Part shown: positions 33,485 to 43,032 of the stretch, piece by piece
Layout of the letters: each line of letters opens with the position of its first letter
Position numbering within the stretch: position 1 is the first letter of the stretch
Source: an uncultured Saprospiraceae bacterium
GTDB lineage: Bacteria; Bacteroidota; Bacteroidia; Chitinophagales; Saprospiraceae
Assembly: GCA_937934275.1 (NCBI GenBank)
Contig: CALHAM010000074.1
Location: forward strand, 1 to 51,540
DNA: 51,540 nt
Direction of reading: 5' to 3'
The notes under the pieces: model-generated
Seen by the model: the letters and a program-made list of their open reading frames with translations, nothing else
Database searches by the model: none
What the model was told of the DNA's origin: nothing
Position numbers and translations under genes: made by a program

Positions 33485-33513
33485 CGAAGGTACAGGTGCT
33501 GTTAGTGGACAAA
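33485..33513 (-). promoter_or_regulatory. Putative promoter (TTTG-N17-TACCTTCG)
   Basis: On the minus strand TTTG (33510-33513) and TACCTTCG (33485-33492; one mismatch to TAnnTTTG) precede the helical-repeat gene by about 42 bases. Confidence 0.4.
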
Positions 33514-33583
33514 GCTGTCAGGGGCTGGTCAGTAGAGGCTCCGCCTTGCCGAAACGCCGTTTTTCATTTTTCATTTTTTGCGC

Positions 33584-34570
33584 TCACACGATGCCTTCGC
33601 GGAGCAGGTCGTGCAGATGTACGACACCGAGGTATTGACCGTTTTCGATAACTATGAGTTGCGTGATGGCGTGCTGACGCATCATTTCCAAGGCGCGTAC
33701 GGCTAAGGCATCTGGAGCGATGCACTTGGGGTGGGCGGTCATGATTTGGCTTGCCGTAAGGTTAGCGATGTCGGGGTTTTTCTGCAGCATTCGGCGCAGG
33801 TCGCCGTCGGTAATGATACCGACGACTCGGCCGTCGTCGTCGAGCACGGCGGTTGCGCCCAATCGCTTAGAGGTCATTTCGATGATCACTTCTCGCAAGG
33901 GAGCGTTTGGGGACACGGCGGGGCGTTCGTGGCGAGCGCTGAGTTCGCCTACGCGCAAGTAGAGTTGTTTGCCCAGAGCGCCGCCGGGGTGGAAGCGGGC
34001 AAAATCCTCAGGAGTGAAGCCGCGTAAAGTAATGAGGGCAGTGGCTAAGGCATCGCCCAAAGCCATTTGGCAGGTGGTGCTGACGGTGGGCGCCAAGTTG
34101 TTGGGGTCGGCCTCTTGCTCAACGGGCGTCCAGAGCACAAAGTCGGCCTGGCGGGCCAGGGTGCTCTGGCGGTTGGCCGTAATGGCAATGAGCCGATTGC
34201 CAAGCCCTTTAACCAGGGAGGCGAGCACTTTTACCTCGGGCGTTTCGCCGCTTTTCGACAGGCACATGACCATGTCGCCGGGCTGCACCATGCCCAAATC
34301 GCCGTGAATGGCGTCAGCAGCGTGCAGAAACAAAGCAGGCTGTCCCGTTGAGTTGAGAGTGGCGGCAATCTTTTGGGCTACGATAGCGCTCTTGCCCACC
34401 CCAGTGAGTACCACACGCCCTCGGCCGTGAAAAATGGCTTCGACGCAGGCTTGGAAATCGAGCGAGCGCTCTAAACTGTCGGCGAGCATCAAAAGCGCTT
34501 GCGCTTCTAAACGAATAGTTTGCTGCGCCACGTCGAGCGGAAAAGGAGCAATAGGCGATGAGAGATCCAT
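33584..34570 (-). CDS. kdsD: D-arabinose 5-phosphate isomerase (KdsD/KpsF family)
   Basis: Converts ribulose 5-phosphate to arabinose 5-phosphate, the precursor of Kdo for lipopolysaccharide. It has 328 residues: a SIS domain (VVLTGVGKSAIVAQKIAATL and HAADAIHGDLGM, with MCLSKSGETPE) followed by the FHPGGALGKQL linker and two CBS domains (EMTSKRLGATAVLDDDGRVVG and MMRQHAITQLIVIENG). The ATG at 34570 is the right start; the open frame continues antisense through radC to 34957, giving a basic unlike-protein extension. It is divergent from radC with a 49-base gap. Confidence 0.93.
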   Translation of the reverse strand: MDLSSPIAPFPLDVAQQTIRLEAQALLMLADSLERSLDFQACVEAIFHGRGRVVLTGVGKSAIVAQKIAATLNSTGQPALFLHAADAIHGDLGMVQPGDMVMCLSKSGETPEVKVLASLVKGLGNRLIAITANRQSTLARQADFVLWTPVEQEADPNNLAPTVSTTCQMALGDALATALITLRGFTPEDFARFHPGGALGKQLYLRVGELSARHERPAVSPNAPLREVIIEMTSKRLGATAVLDDDGRVVGIITDGDLRRMLQKNPDIANLTASQIMTAHPKCIAPDALAVRALEMMRQHAITQLIVIENGQYLGVVHLHDLLREGIV

Positions 34571-34585
34571 GCTGGAAAATGCGCA

Positions 34586-34593
34586 CAAAAATA
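34586..34593 (-). promoter_or_regulatory. Putative kdsD -7 box (TATTTTTG)
   Basis: Exact TAnnTTTG match on the minus strand, 15 bases before the kdsD ATG. Confidence 0.4.
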
Positions 34594-34619
34594 TAACCTT
34601 TGTAGTCAAAAGCGTTGCC

Positions 34620-35333
34620 ATGCCGAAAAGCAATCCCCTCGAGTATCGCCCCATCAACGCTTGGGCCGAAGACGACCGCCCGCGCGAGAAATTGCTGCTT
34701 AAAGGCCGAGAAGCCCTATCGGATGCTGAACTGCTGGCCATTTTGCTCGGCTCGGGCACCAAAGGCGTCAGCGCCGTGGACTTAGCGCGCCAAATCCTTG
34801 AAGCGGCGGAAAACAACCTCCACGAACTGGGCCGCCAGAGCATCCACCACTTGAAGCAATTCAAAGGCATGGGCGAAGCCAAGGCCATTACCATTGCCGC
34901 CGCCCTCGAACTGGGCCGACGCCGCCAAGTAGCCGACCTGCGCGAACGCCCGCGCATTACGTGTAGCCGCGACGCCTATGCCTACATAGCGCCCCTGATC
35001 GCCGACCTAAACCACGAGGAGTTCTGGCTGCTGATGCTCAACCGCCGCAACGAAGTCATCCGGCACGAGCGCATCAGTAGCGGCGGCACCCACGCTACTG
35101 TAGTGGATGCCAAAATGGTGTTCCAAAAAGCCCTTATGGCTCAGGCCTCTTCCATCATCGCCGTACACAACCACCCCAGCGGCAGCCTCAAGCCCAGCCC
35201 AGCCGACGTTGAACTTACAGAGCGCTTGGAAACCGCCGGCAAAGCCCTCCAACTGCCTTTACTCGATCACATCATCGTCGCTCAGCGCGCTTACTACAGC
35301 TTTGCCGACGAAGGCAACCTCAGCGCCAGGTAA
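34620..35333 (+). CDS. radC: RadC-family JAMM/MPN-domain protein
   Basis: Protein of 237 residues. An N-terminal helix-hairpin-helix region (LSDAELLAILLGSGTKG, then LKQFKGMGEAKAITIAAALELGRR) is followed by a JAMM metal-binding domain with HNHPSGSLKPSPAD (His183, His185, Asp196) and an upstream Glu. The family's biological role is unsettled despite the radC name; proposed roles are in DNA repair or natural transformation. The ATG at 34620 is chosen because the upstream extension to 34434 is antisense to kdsD and out of character. Confidence 0.92.
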   Translation: MPKSNPLEYRPINAWAEDDRPREKLLLKGREALSDAELLAILLGSGTKGVSAVDLARQILEAAENNLHELGRQSIHHLKQFKGMGEAKAITIAAALELGRRRQVADLRERPRITCSRDAYAYIAPLIADLNHEEFWLLMLNRRNEVIRHERISSGGTHATVVDAKMVFQKALMAQASSIIAVHNHPSGSLKPSPADVELTERLETAGKALQLPLLDHIIVAQRAYYSFADEGNLSAR

Positions 35334-35421
35334 CTCGCCCTTTGGGCATTAGCTTCTCCTTCTCGCTTTGCCTATTTTGGGCAAAATGGCGCTTTAGCCT
35401 CCCTATCTCTGCCAGATGGCA

Positions 35422-35429
35422 TAAGTTTG
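35422..35429 (+). promoter_or_regulatory. Putative -7 box (TAAGTTTG) for the FG-GAP protein gene
   Basis: Exact TAnnTTTG match, 37 bases before the ATG at 35467. Confidence 0.45.
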
Positions 35430-35466
35430 CCCGCTCAACAAATTTGTAACACATCCCGGCTATTTC

Positions 35467-37758
35467 ATGCAGCATCGGTTCGTTGCATACCTCTGCCTCG
35501 CTGTAGCGCTGTTTCTCTCAGGCAATGCATTAGGCCAACAGCGCTTTCCCGCTCTTAACTTTCCTGCGGTTCAAGGAGGGCGTCTTTTGCCGTATGCTTT
35601 TGCTGGCGGCCTGAATGCTCCGCAGTTTAGCCCCGCCGACCTCAACAACGACGGTATCGCCGACTTAGTGGTCTTCGACCGCGCGGGCGATGTTTTCTTG
35701 GCGTTTCTCAACGAAGGCAAGCCCAACGCAATCAGCTACCGGTACGCTCCAGAGTACGCCTGTTATTTTCCCCAGCTGAAAGAATATGCGGTCTTGCGCG
35801 ACTTCAACGGCGACGGTGCCGCTGACATTTTCTGCTATGGGTTAGCACCCGGCTCGCAAGAAATGCAGGTCTTTCAGGGCTATTTTGAAAACAATACCCT
35901 CCAATTCAAGCCCTTTCTTTTCCATTATCCGGGCTGCTCCAACTGCAACCGCTCGCTCATCTACTATCCTTCCTCAACTATTCCCGGCGTGTGGCTCAAT
36001 TTGGTCATCGCCCAAACGGATGTGCCCGGCATCGCCGATGTGGACGGTGACGGCGATTTAGACCTCTTGACTTTCGAGGGTGTGGTAGGCGGGCACGTGT
36101 GGTGGGTCCGGAACATGTCGGTAGAAAAAGGCTTTGGCTTAGACAGCCTGCACTTCATCGTCGAAGATCGCTGCTGGGGGCGCTTTTTTGAAACTGGCCT
36201 TAACGGCTGCAACAACAACCTCAGCCCGCGCCCCGACACGTGCGTGGATTTTTTGACCAACGCCCCCACAGAGGCGCGCGCCCAAAAGCGCCACCCAGGC
36301 TCCACGCTGATGCTCTACGACGACGACGGCGACGGCGACCTGGAGTTGGTCAGCGGAGACATTTCCTTCCGCTGCCTCAACCAAATGATTAACTACGGCA
36401 CTCCACAACAAGCCTGGATGGCCGAACAAGACGCTTATTTCCCTTCGTACAGCACGCCGGTAGACTTGCCCCAATTCCCAGGGGCTTACTACATAGACGT
36501 TAACAACGACGGGCGAGGCGACATGGTGGTGGCCCCCAACGTCCGCTATGGCGCAGAAGATAGAAACAATGTGTGGCTCTATGAGAACAACGCCTCGGTG
36601 GGCCACTACTTTGAACTCGAAAGCCGTCGCTTTTTGGTCGGCGACATGATTGACCTGGGAAGTGCGACTCATCCGGCCATAGCCGACGTAAACGGCGACG
36701 GCTTGCTCGACCTCGTCGTAGGAAATGCAGGTTATTACACTACAGGCCCGTTGGGCACCGCGACACTGCACTTGTGGCTAAACACGGGTACGCCCACGGC
36801 GCCTCGCTTCGAGCTGGCCCATAGCGACTGGCTGGGCCTTTCGGCTTACGCCAATATCAGCAGCGATTACGCTCCTGCCTTCGGCGACTTAGACAACGAC
36901 GGCGACTTGGACCTGCTCATCGGCAGCAATGCTGTGGGGCTGTATTGCTTCATCAATACGGCAGGGCCTGGGCAACCCATGCAACTCCAACAGGACTTCC
37001 GACCCATGTGGGCCAGCATGAATACGGGTACGTATGGAGCGCCGTTTTTGGTAGATGTAGATCTGGACGGCAGCATGGATGTGGTAGTGGGCCGCCGCAA
37101 CGGCACCCTTGCGTATTTCCGCAACATAGGCGCCCCCGACAATCCGCTGTTTGCCTCTCAGCCGACCATTAGCCGCCTGGGCGGCATCGACACGCGAACG
37201 CCCATTGGCGTGGGCTTCAGCCGCCCCGCCGTCATTGAGCAACCTAACGGCGAGCGCTGGGTAGTCTGCGGAAACTTAGACGGCACGCTCGAGGCCTACA
37301 TTGGCCTCACGCCTACGGAGGCTTCTTTCCCGCTGGTGTCCAAGGTTTGGGGCGGCATAGACGAGGGCGAGCGCTCCTCACCCGCTTTTGGCGACTTAGA
37401 CGGCGACGGTAAATTGGAAGTTGTCGTCGGCAACCTGCGCGGTGGCCTGTCCATCTTTCGCACCGACCTGCAAGATTGCACCGTAAGCGCACAGATGCCC
37501 TCGCCCGCAGGTGGTGCCTCGTCAGTGGCGCTATGGCCCAACCCTGTGCGCTACAGCCTCCGCCTCGAATGGCCTGTCGGGCAGCCCTTTCATTGGGCCA
37601 TCAGCGATGCGCTGGGCCGCTTAATGGCTCAGGGCACTGGCGCGGCCAATACCCCGCAGTTTGTCCCCGTCTTTGGCTGGACGCCCGGCCTGTACTACCT
37701 TCGCCTGCACACCTCCAGCGGCGAATACCGCCAACAGACTTCTTTTGTGAAATGGTGA
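35467..37758 (+). CDS. Secreted FG-GAP/VCBS repeat protein with type IX sorting tail
   Basis: Protein of 763 residues with signal peptide MQHRFVAYLCLAVALFLSGNALGQ. Calcium-binding FG-GAP-like loops recur: DLNNDGIADLVVFD, DFNGDGAADIFCY, DVDGDGDLDLLTFE, DVNNDGRGDMVV, DVNGDGLLDLVVG, DLDNDGDLDLLIG, DVDLDGSMDVVVG and DLDGDGKLEVVVG, indicating an integrin-alpha-type propeller on the cell surface or in the medium. The C-terminus (VALWPNPVRYSLRLEW, then WTPGLYYLRLHTSSGEYRQQTSFVKW) is a Por sorting domain. No enzyme motif was seen; an adhesion or binding role is plausible. The thioredoxin gene follows 34 bases downstream. Confidence 0.88.
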   Translation: MQHRFVAYLCLAVALFLSGNALGQQRFPALNFPAVQGGRLLPYAFAGGLNAPQFSPADLNNDGIADLVVFDRAGDVFLAFLNEGKPNAISYRYAPEYACYFPQLKEYAVLRDFNGDGAADIFCYGLAPGSQEMQVFQGYFENNTLQFKPFLFHYPGCSNCNRSLIYYPSSTIPGVWLNLVIAQTDVPGIADVDGDGDLDLLTFEGVVGGHVWWVRNMSVEKGFGLDSLHFIVEDRCWGRFFETGLNGCNNNLSPRPDTCVDFLTNAPTEARAQKRHPGSTLMLYDDDGDGDLELVSGDISFRCLNQMINYGTPQQAWMAEQDAYFPSYSTPVDLPQFPGAYYIDVNNDGRGDMVVAPNVRYGAEDRNNVWLYENNASVGHYFELESRRFLVGDMIDLGSATHPAIADVNGDGLLDLVVGNAGYYTTGPLGTATLHLWLNTGTPTAPRFELAHSDWLGLSAYANISSDYAPAFGDLDNDGDLDLLIGSNAVGLYCFINTAGPGQPMQLQQDFRPMWASMNTGTYGAPFLVDVDLDGSMDVVVGRRNGTLAYFRNIGAPDNPLFASQPTISRLGGIDTRTPIGVGFSRPAVIEQPNGERWVVCGNLDGTLEAYIGLTPTEASFPLVSKVWGGIDEGERSSPAFGDLDGDGKLEVVVGNLRGGLSIFRTDLQDCTVSAQMPSPAGGASSVALWPNPVRYSLRLEWPVGQPFHWAISDALGRLMAQGTGAANTPQFVPVFGWTPGLYYLRLHTSSGEYRQQTSFVKW

Positions 37759-37792
37759 ACTTTGTGGTGTCTTTCGCACTAGATTTAGGCCT

Positions 37793-38107
37793 ATGATGCT
37801 CGACTTTGAAACCCTCATTAGCGCCGACAGGCTAACGCTGGTGGACTTTCACGCTACTTGGTGTGCGCCCTGCCGGGCCATGATGCCGATGCTCGATGAG
37901 GTACAGGCCGAGTTTTCGGATCGCTTGCGCATCGAAAAAATCGATGTGGACGAACACACGACTTTGGCCGTGCAGCAGCGCGTCATGGGCGTGCCCACCC
38001 TCATCCTCTTTCGCAAAGGAAGAGAGCTGTGGCGCCACGCCGGCACCCTGGGCAAAGAAAGCCTGCTACAGGCCATTCGCACTGCTGAAGAGGCTGCTTC
38101 GGAATAA
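37793..38107 (+). CDS. Thioredoxin-family protein
   Basis: A short thioredoxin of 104 residues. The redox motif WCAPC at residues 23-27, with FHATWCAPCRAMMPML around it, KIDVDEHTTLAVQQRVMGVPTLILFRKG with the cis-Pro (VPT) and the C-terminal helix are all present. There is no signal peptide, so it acts in the cytoplasm as a disulfide reductase. WCAPC instead of the classical WCGPC is a common variant. Two adjacent ATGs (37793 and 37796) are possible starts. Confidence 0.88.
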   Translation: MMLDFETLISADRLTLVDFHATWCAPCRAMMPMLDEVQAEFSDRLRIEKIDVDEHTTLAVQQRVMGVPTLILFRKGRELWRHAGTLGKESLLQAIRTAEEAASE

Positions 38108-38202
38108 ACGGAGATAGGCTTGAGCCGGCCCATAACTGCGCGCCGGAGAGGAGGCGGAGTGCTCCCAGACTAAGCGCTGCCCGCTCACCCACAGCCGCCA
38201 AC

Positions 38203-38241
38203 GGCTCTCGAACTGAGAGCCAACAGACGGCTTGCTGTTGG
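38203..38241. other. Two tandem hairpins between thioredoxin and the next gene
   Basis: GGCTCTC/GAGAGCC (38203-38209 with 38215-38221) and CCAACAG/CTGTTGG (38220-38226 with 38235-38241) form adjacent stem-loops that share two bases. There is no U-run, so a terminator is not clear. The surrounding 38108-38305 holds no convincing gene. Confidence 0.35.
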
Positions 38242-38305
38242 GAAATAGCCCTTGCTCGTTTTTGCTAGGAAACGCACCTATGCCGCCTTATTTTTGTCTC
38301 TCGAA

Positions 38306-38746
38306 ATGAGCGCTCAACAATACGACGAGTTTGGCTTTGTCTTACCCGAAAAGCCGATGCCGCCTTCGGAGCCTCACCTTCCGATGCGCGAGTGCTTTCC
38401 AGCCGCAGGCACGGAGTATTTGGGCGGCCAAAGCGATGGTTGGGAATACCGCAGTGTCTTCGCCGGCAAAACGCTCAGCGACACGTTTGACATGATTCGG
38501 CGCTTTTTGCAGGAAGAAGGCTACGGCGATGTGCCGCTGCCCGCTAATGCGGCCGAGTTGAAGCTCTTCCGCCGGCCCCGTTCGCTGCAATTGGAGCTGT
38601 TTGGCGAATGCGGATACGTACACAACCCCATCAAAATACTCTTTCCAAGAGGGGCCAAACTGCGCAATGCCCTCATCCTGTGCGTTTACAACGAACAGGC
38701 CCCTCAGCATTTGCTGCGGTTTCACGGCGTCTTGCCGCAAAAGTGA
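38306..38746 (+). CDS. Small cytoplasmic protein of unknown function
   Basis: Protein of 146 residues starting MSAQQYDEFGFVLPEKP, with no signal peptide or membrane segment. It has an acidic-aromatic N-terminus, an FDMIRRFLQEEGYG helix and a C-terminal beta-rich half (LQLELFGECGYVHNPIKILFP, then LILCVYNEQAPQHLLRFHG). I do not recognise the family. The codon pattern and clean N-terminus suggest a real gene. The frame to 38252 adds 18 residues but reads through the hairpin region and is less likely. It is followed by the promoter region of the M4 protease. Confidence 0.6.
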   Translation: MSAQQYDEFGFVLPEKPMPPSEPHLPMRECFPAAGTEYLGGQSDGWEYRSVFAGKTLSDTFDMIRRFLQEEGYGDVPLPANAAELKLFRRPRSLQLELFGECGYVHNPIKILFPRGAKLRNALILCVYNEQAPQHLLRFHGVLPQK

Positions 38747-39021
38747 TCGGCCTCTGGTCTCAACCTTGTTAACAACACTTGCTCTCTACAAATGGGAAGG
38801 CCCTTGAGCATCTCTCGTTGCCTTGCACCCATTTACAAATTTTTAATAAAATAATCCGAAAAATACTTAGGATATTCGCCTTCGTAAAAGATTATGCTTT
38901 TTTTCAGAGGACAACGAAGCGGCCTCATTTAAATCCAGGCCGTCTCCATCAATCCTTGCGAACCTACCCTCCCAAGTAAGCTTCCTTTGTATTCTTTCAC
39001 CCACTTATAAGCCTTCATATT

Positions 39022-42000
39022 ATGAAACAATCCCTCCTGCTGTTGGCGTGCGCAGCCCTCCTTCAGCACGTCGTTTTTGCTCAAAGTGCCAAGATCGTTG
39101 CACCTGCCGAAGGGCCAATGCCCCCTCCTGAGCGGCTTCAGATAAACCCTTGGCCAGGTCGTTCTGGTGTTCCTCCAGCGGCTCCGCTCTTGATGCCGGG
39201 GGCCTTTCCGTTTCGCTCCATAGGTGTGTTGCAGTTGCCCAAAGCCCTGGCAGAGGCGCAGTCGGTAGAGCGCGTGCTCGACGCCGACAGCGGGTTGCCC
39301 ATCTGGTTCAGCGGGCGGGTGAGCACCCCTGAAGTAGCCGAAGCCGACCGCTCCATCGAGGCGCGCGCCGTAGCCTACTTAGCTGCTTTGCGCCCCAACG
39401 GCTTGGAGCGCCCTGAGGTGGAGTTTGTCCCTCGCAGCGCGCATCAGGACGAGCAGGGCAATTGGCACATCCGCTTGCAACAGGTTTATCAGGAGGTGCC
39501 GGTATACGGAGCGGAAGTGGTGGCCCATACGCAAAACGGCGCTTTTGCCTTGCTCAACGGCCGCTATTACCCGACGCCACAGCTCGCTTCTACGACACCT
39601 TCGCTCAGCGCTGAACAAGCCATTCTGCGCGTGCGCATGCACGCGAGGCCACCCAAAACGGAGTGGACCGACGAGGAGCGCGCCTTAGTGGGTGGCCAGG
39701 AAGCCCGTGCTGAACTGACCATTTATCACCATGAGCGCCAACTCGACGCCGAACGCCTCGCATGGGTAGTTACCTTGTACACCGACCTACTGCACCGCAA
39801 AGTCTACTTTGTGGATGCACACGACGGCGCCATCCTGCATCATTTTGACTACTCGTGCCGCATAGCGCCGTTTCAGGATGCTCCAGCGCCTACGCTCACT
39901 ACTGCTCCTGCGCTTTGCGAACACACCTATGCCGCCGCTACCCTCGGCAACGGAAACCCTGTAACGGGCAGCGGCTTAGACTTGAAGAACATCAACCGCA
40001 CCTTCGGCGCTTGGCAAATCGGCGCTAATTTCTACCTGGAGGACGCCAGCAAGCCCATGTTCAACGCCGCAGCCTCCCAAATGCCCGGCAAGCCGGTAGG
40101 GGCTATTGTTACCCTCAACGCCAAGAACACGACGCCAACTAAGCCCAACACCTTCGACTACACCATCTTCATCTCCAACTCGACGGTCTTCAACAACAAA
40201 AGCGCCGTAAGCGCCCACTGGAACGCCATCCAAAGCCACGACTACTTCCGCAACACGCACGGTCGCAACTCCATTGACGGAAAAGGTGGCAATATCTTTT
40301 CGTTTTTCAACGTCGCCGACGAGGATGGCGGACCAATGGACAATGCCTTTTGGAATGGCTTTGCCATTTGGTATGGCGCGGGCAACGTCGAATTCTTCGA
40401 CCTGGCGCGCGGTCTCGACGTGGGAGCACACGAAATGGGCCACGGCGTCATCGAAAACACGGCCAATTTGGAATACCAAAACGAAAGCGGCGCCCTCAAC
40501 GAATCCTTTGCCGACATCTTCGGCGTTTGTGTAGACCGCAGTAATTGGCTCATCGGTGAAGACGTCGTGCGCCCTGGGACTACGCCCAACAACTGCCTGC
40601 GCGATATGCAGTTTCCCAACAACGGCTCGCCCGCCCAGCCCAAACATATGAGCGAAAAGTACACCGGCCCACTAGACAACGGCGGCGTCCACATCAATTC
40701 GGGCATCGTCAACCGCGCCTTCTTCCTCTTTGCTACCCACGCCGCCGTTGGCTTAGAGCGGGCCGAACGCGTCTATTACAAAGCGCTTCGCGACTATTTG
40801 GTCAAATCCAGCCAGTTCATTGACTGCCGGCTCGCCGTTATTCAGGCCGCTACCGACCTCTACGGCAGTGCCGTAGCCAATGCGGCCGCCGACGCCTTCA
40901 CGGCAGTGGGCATCGGCAGTGGGCAACCCAGCAATCCCTTTGGCTTGCTCAAAGAAAACCCAGGGGTTGGGCTTATTGTCTCTAAAACGAACAACGGCGC
41001 CTTGCTCGACTTACACCGCGACAACGGCCAGTACATCGGGACGCTGTACAACGGTGGGGTGGCCAGCCGCCCCAGCGTCTCGGACGATGGGCAGCAAATC
41101 GTCTTCATCAACAGCGAAGGGCACATCATTGGCATGGACCTGCAGTACGTCGCCCCCAATTTTATCTATCAGGCGTACCAACTGAGCCAGTTTCCGGAAT
41201 GGCGCAATGTGGCCATCTCGAAAAACGGCCGCTTCTTAGCCGCCCTCACCCAAAACGCCAATAACAACATCTACGTGTTTGACTTAGGCGATCCTCTGGG
41301 CAACTCGCGCGTGTTTACGCTGTACAACCCCACCTACTCGACCGGACAGACGACCAGCGACGTGCGCTATGCCGATGTGCTCGAGTTCGACTACTCCAAC
41401 GAGTACCTCATGTACGACGCCTTCAATGAATTGGTCAGCACAACGGGCCAAATATTGGAGTACTGGGATATTGGCTTCATGCGCTTTTGGCAAAACAATG
41501 CCTTCACCGCTTCGGTGCCGCCCATTTCTAAGCTCTTTAACGGCCTTCCTCCCGGAGCCAGCGTAGGCAATCCGGTGTTTTCGCAAATGGCGCCTTTTGT
41601 CATCGCCTTCGACTTTGTGGATGGCCTCGCCAATGAGTACCACGTGCTGGGCGCCAACGTACAGACGGGCGATGTGGGTCTTCTCGTGCCCGACAACGGG
41701 GTGTTGGGTTGGCCCAGCTACACGCGCACCGACAACGCGCTGCTCTTCGAGCGCCGGCTGAACAACCAATACAACCTCTATCGGCGCACGGTAGCCTCCA
41801 ACCGCATTGAGGGCACGGGGGCTTCAGCGCCGCTGGTGATTTCTTCGCACGATTGGGGCCGCTGGTTTGGCTTTGGCACGCGCAGCCTGCAGGTCGGCGC
41901 GCCCGCTCCTGAGGCAGCGGCTCTTCAGCTGCGGGCCAGCCCTAACCCCACCGCCGATGCCTTGCACCTGACTTTTGACTTAGCACAAGGCGGCTTGGTG

Positions 42001-42171
42001 CGCGCCGAAGTACTCGACCTGCTTGGCCGCCCCGTTCGCACCCTGACCCAAGAGCTGCCCGCCGGCGAACAGCGGATGGAGCTCGACCTGCGAGAGTTGG
42101 CCGCGGGCACCTATTTCGTGCGCCTTTGGGCAGGCGGTGTTGCCACAGGGCTAAAGGTGGTGAAACAGTAG
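39022..42171 (+). CDS. Thermolysin-like M4 metalloprotease with type IX sorting tail
   Basis: Secreted zinc endopeptidase of 1049 residues. A signal peptide (MKQSLLLLACAALLQHVVFAQ) is followed by an FTP/PepSY propeptide (about 100-270). The catalytic domain contains GAHEMGHGV with His470, Glu471 and His474, NESFADIFGV with Glu494 as third zinc ligand exactly 20 residues on, and GGVHINSGIVN with His557, as in thermolysin. Residues about 650-930 are a beta-propeller-like module (SDDGQQIVFINSEGHIIGMDL, then NGRFLAALTQNANNNIYVFDL). The C-terminus (LRASPNPTADALHLTFDL, then LRELAAGTYFVRLWAGG) is a classical Por sorting domain. It likely degrades external protein. A strong terminator follows. Confidence 0.94.
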   Translation: MKQSLLLLACAALLQHVVFAQSAKIVAPAEGPMPPPERLQINPWPGRSGVPPAAPLLMPGAFPFRSIGVLQLPKALAEAQSVERVLDADSGLPIWFSGRVSTPEVAEADRSIEARAVAYLAALRPNGLERPEVEFVPRSAHQDEQGNWHIRLQQVYQEVPVYGAEVVAHTQNGAFALLNGRYYPTPQLASTTPSLSAEQAILRVRMHARPPKTEWTDEERALVGGQEARAELTIYHHERQLDAERLAWVVTLYTDLLHRKVYFVDAHDGAILHHFDYSCRIAPFQDAPAPTLTTAPALCEHTYAAATLGNGNPVTGSGLDLKNINRTFGAWQIGANFYLEDASKPMFNAAASQMPGKPVGAIVTLNAKNTTPTKPNTFDYTIFISNSTVFNNKSAVSAHWNAIQSHDYFRNTHGRNSIDGKGGNIFSFFNVADEDGGPMDNAFWNGFAIWYGAGNVEFFDLARGLDVGAHEMGHGVIENTANLEYQNESGALNESFADIFGVCVDRSNWLIGEDVVRPGTTPNNCLRDMQFPNNGSPAQPKHMSEKYTGPLDNGGVHINSGIVNRAFFLFATHAAVGLERAERVYYKALRDYLVKSSQFIDCRLAVIQAATDLYGSAVANAAADAFTAVGIGSGQPSNPFGLLKENPGVGLIVSKTNNGALLDLHRDNGQYIGTLYNGGVASRPSVSDDGQQIVFINSEGHIIGMDLQYVAPNFIYQAYQLSQFPEWRNVAISKNGRFLAALTQNANNNIYVFDLGDPLGNSRVFTLYNPTYSTGQTTSDVRYADVLEFDYSNEYLMYDAFNELVSTTGQILEYWDIGFMRFWQNNAFTASVPPISKLFNGLPPGASVGNPVFSQMAPFVIAFDFVDGLANEYHVLGANVQTGDVGLLVPDNGVLGWPSYTRTDNALLFERRLNNQYNLYRRTVASNRIEGTGASAPLVISSHDWGRWFGFGTRSLQVGAPAPEAAALQLRASPNPTADALHLTFDLAQGGLVRAEVLDLLGRPVRTLTQELPAGEQRMELDLRELAAGTYFVRLWAGGVATGLKVVKQ

Positions 42172-42200
42172 GTACCTCATCGGAAAGATCCGATCGGCTT

Positions 42201-42241
42201 GGGCGGTGTAGGGTGCTCCTACACCGCCCTGCTGTTTTTTT
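42201..42241 (+). terminator. Rho-independent terminator after the M4 protease gene
   Basis: GGGCGGTGTAGG (42201-42212) pairs perfectly with CCTACACCGCCC (42218-42229) around a 5-base loop, followed by an 8-base T-run at 42234-42241. Confidence 0.85.
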
Positions 42242-42255
42242 AGGGTGCGTCGCGC

Positions 42256-42852
42256 TCAAGTCAGGAGGCGCAGGGCCGCTCGCACGAGGTCTTCTATGCG
42301 TTGCAGCTGGGGCTGTTCGCGCTGCAGTTGGTGGAGGGCCTTTTGGGCAGCAGCGCGCGGATAGCCTAAGGCCATAAGGGCAGCGATGGCTTCCTCGCGC
42401 GTGGGGGGTTCGGCCGCGGACAAGGGAAGGTGGGTGGCGGCTTCGGGAGCCTCTTTAATTAGGCGGTCTTTGAGGTCTAAGATGATTTGTTTGGAGGCTT
42501 TTGGGCCAATGCCTTTGGCGCGCTGCAGCACGTGCGCCTGCTCGCCGATGATGGCGGTGCGAATTTCGTCTACGCTCATGGCCGACAGCAATAAAAGGGC
42601 CGAAGTAGGCCCAACCCCGGTAACGCTGATGAGCTGGGCAAAGAGGTTGCGCTCGGCCTCCGTAGCGAAGCCGTATAGGGTGTGTGCCTCTTCGGTAACG
42701 TGGAAATGGGTATAGACTACAGCTTCCTCGCGTCCTTGCAGCGCCGTATAGGTGCTCAGCGGAATGTGAACGCGAAAACCAATGCCACCAACTTCTACGA
42801 TGAGATAGGACGCCGTTCGGTGGGTAATTCGACCTTTCAAGTAGGCGTACAT
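42256..42852 (-). CDS. ruvA: Holliday junction branch migration protein RuvA
   Basis: DNA-binding subunit of the RuvABC resolvasome; binds four-way junctions and loads RuvB. It has 198 residues: OB fold (MYAYLKGRITHRTASYLIVEVGGIGFRVHIP), tandem helix-hairpin-helix (ISVTGVGPTSALLLLS and AKGIGPKASKQIILDLKDRL) and a C-terminal UBA-like domain III (EEAIAALMALGYPRAAAQKAL). Start MYAYLKG is the usual one; the frame to 42927 is longer but not family-like. Confidence 0.96.
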   Translation of the reverse strand: MYAYLKGRITHRTASYLIVEVGGIGFRVHIPLSTYTALQGREEAVVYTHFHVTEEAHTLYGFATEAERNLFAQLISVTGVGPTSALLLLSAMSVDEIRTAIIGEQAHVLQRAKGIGPKASKQIILDLKDRLIKEAPEAATHLPLSAAEPPTREEAIAALMALGYPRAAAQKALHQLQREQPQLQRIEDLVRAALRLLT

Positions 42853-43032
42853 GCGGAAGTGAATTTTGCGCTCCTGTGGTCGCTGCAGAGGTGGTGGATG
42901 GCCAACGACCTCACACCGGACAGGCAAGCATGTTTTGATGGCGAGCCGTTCGGCGATGGGAAGGCCCTCGAAGGTATCCTATCGCTGAATGAGCACTTTT
43001 TCGGCGCAAAGAAAGCCCGCTTTTAGCCATCG

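Noticed and set aside
34434-34619. N-terminal extension of the radC frame
   Set aside because: It is antisense to kdsD and lacks similarity to RadC; the canonical N-terminus begins at 34620.
34571-34957. N-terminal extension of the kdsD frame
   Set aside because: It runs antisense through radC and is Arg/Ser-rich; the SIS family starts at the ATG at 34570.
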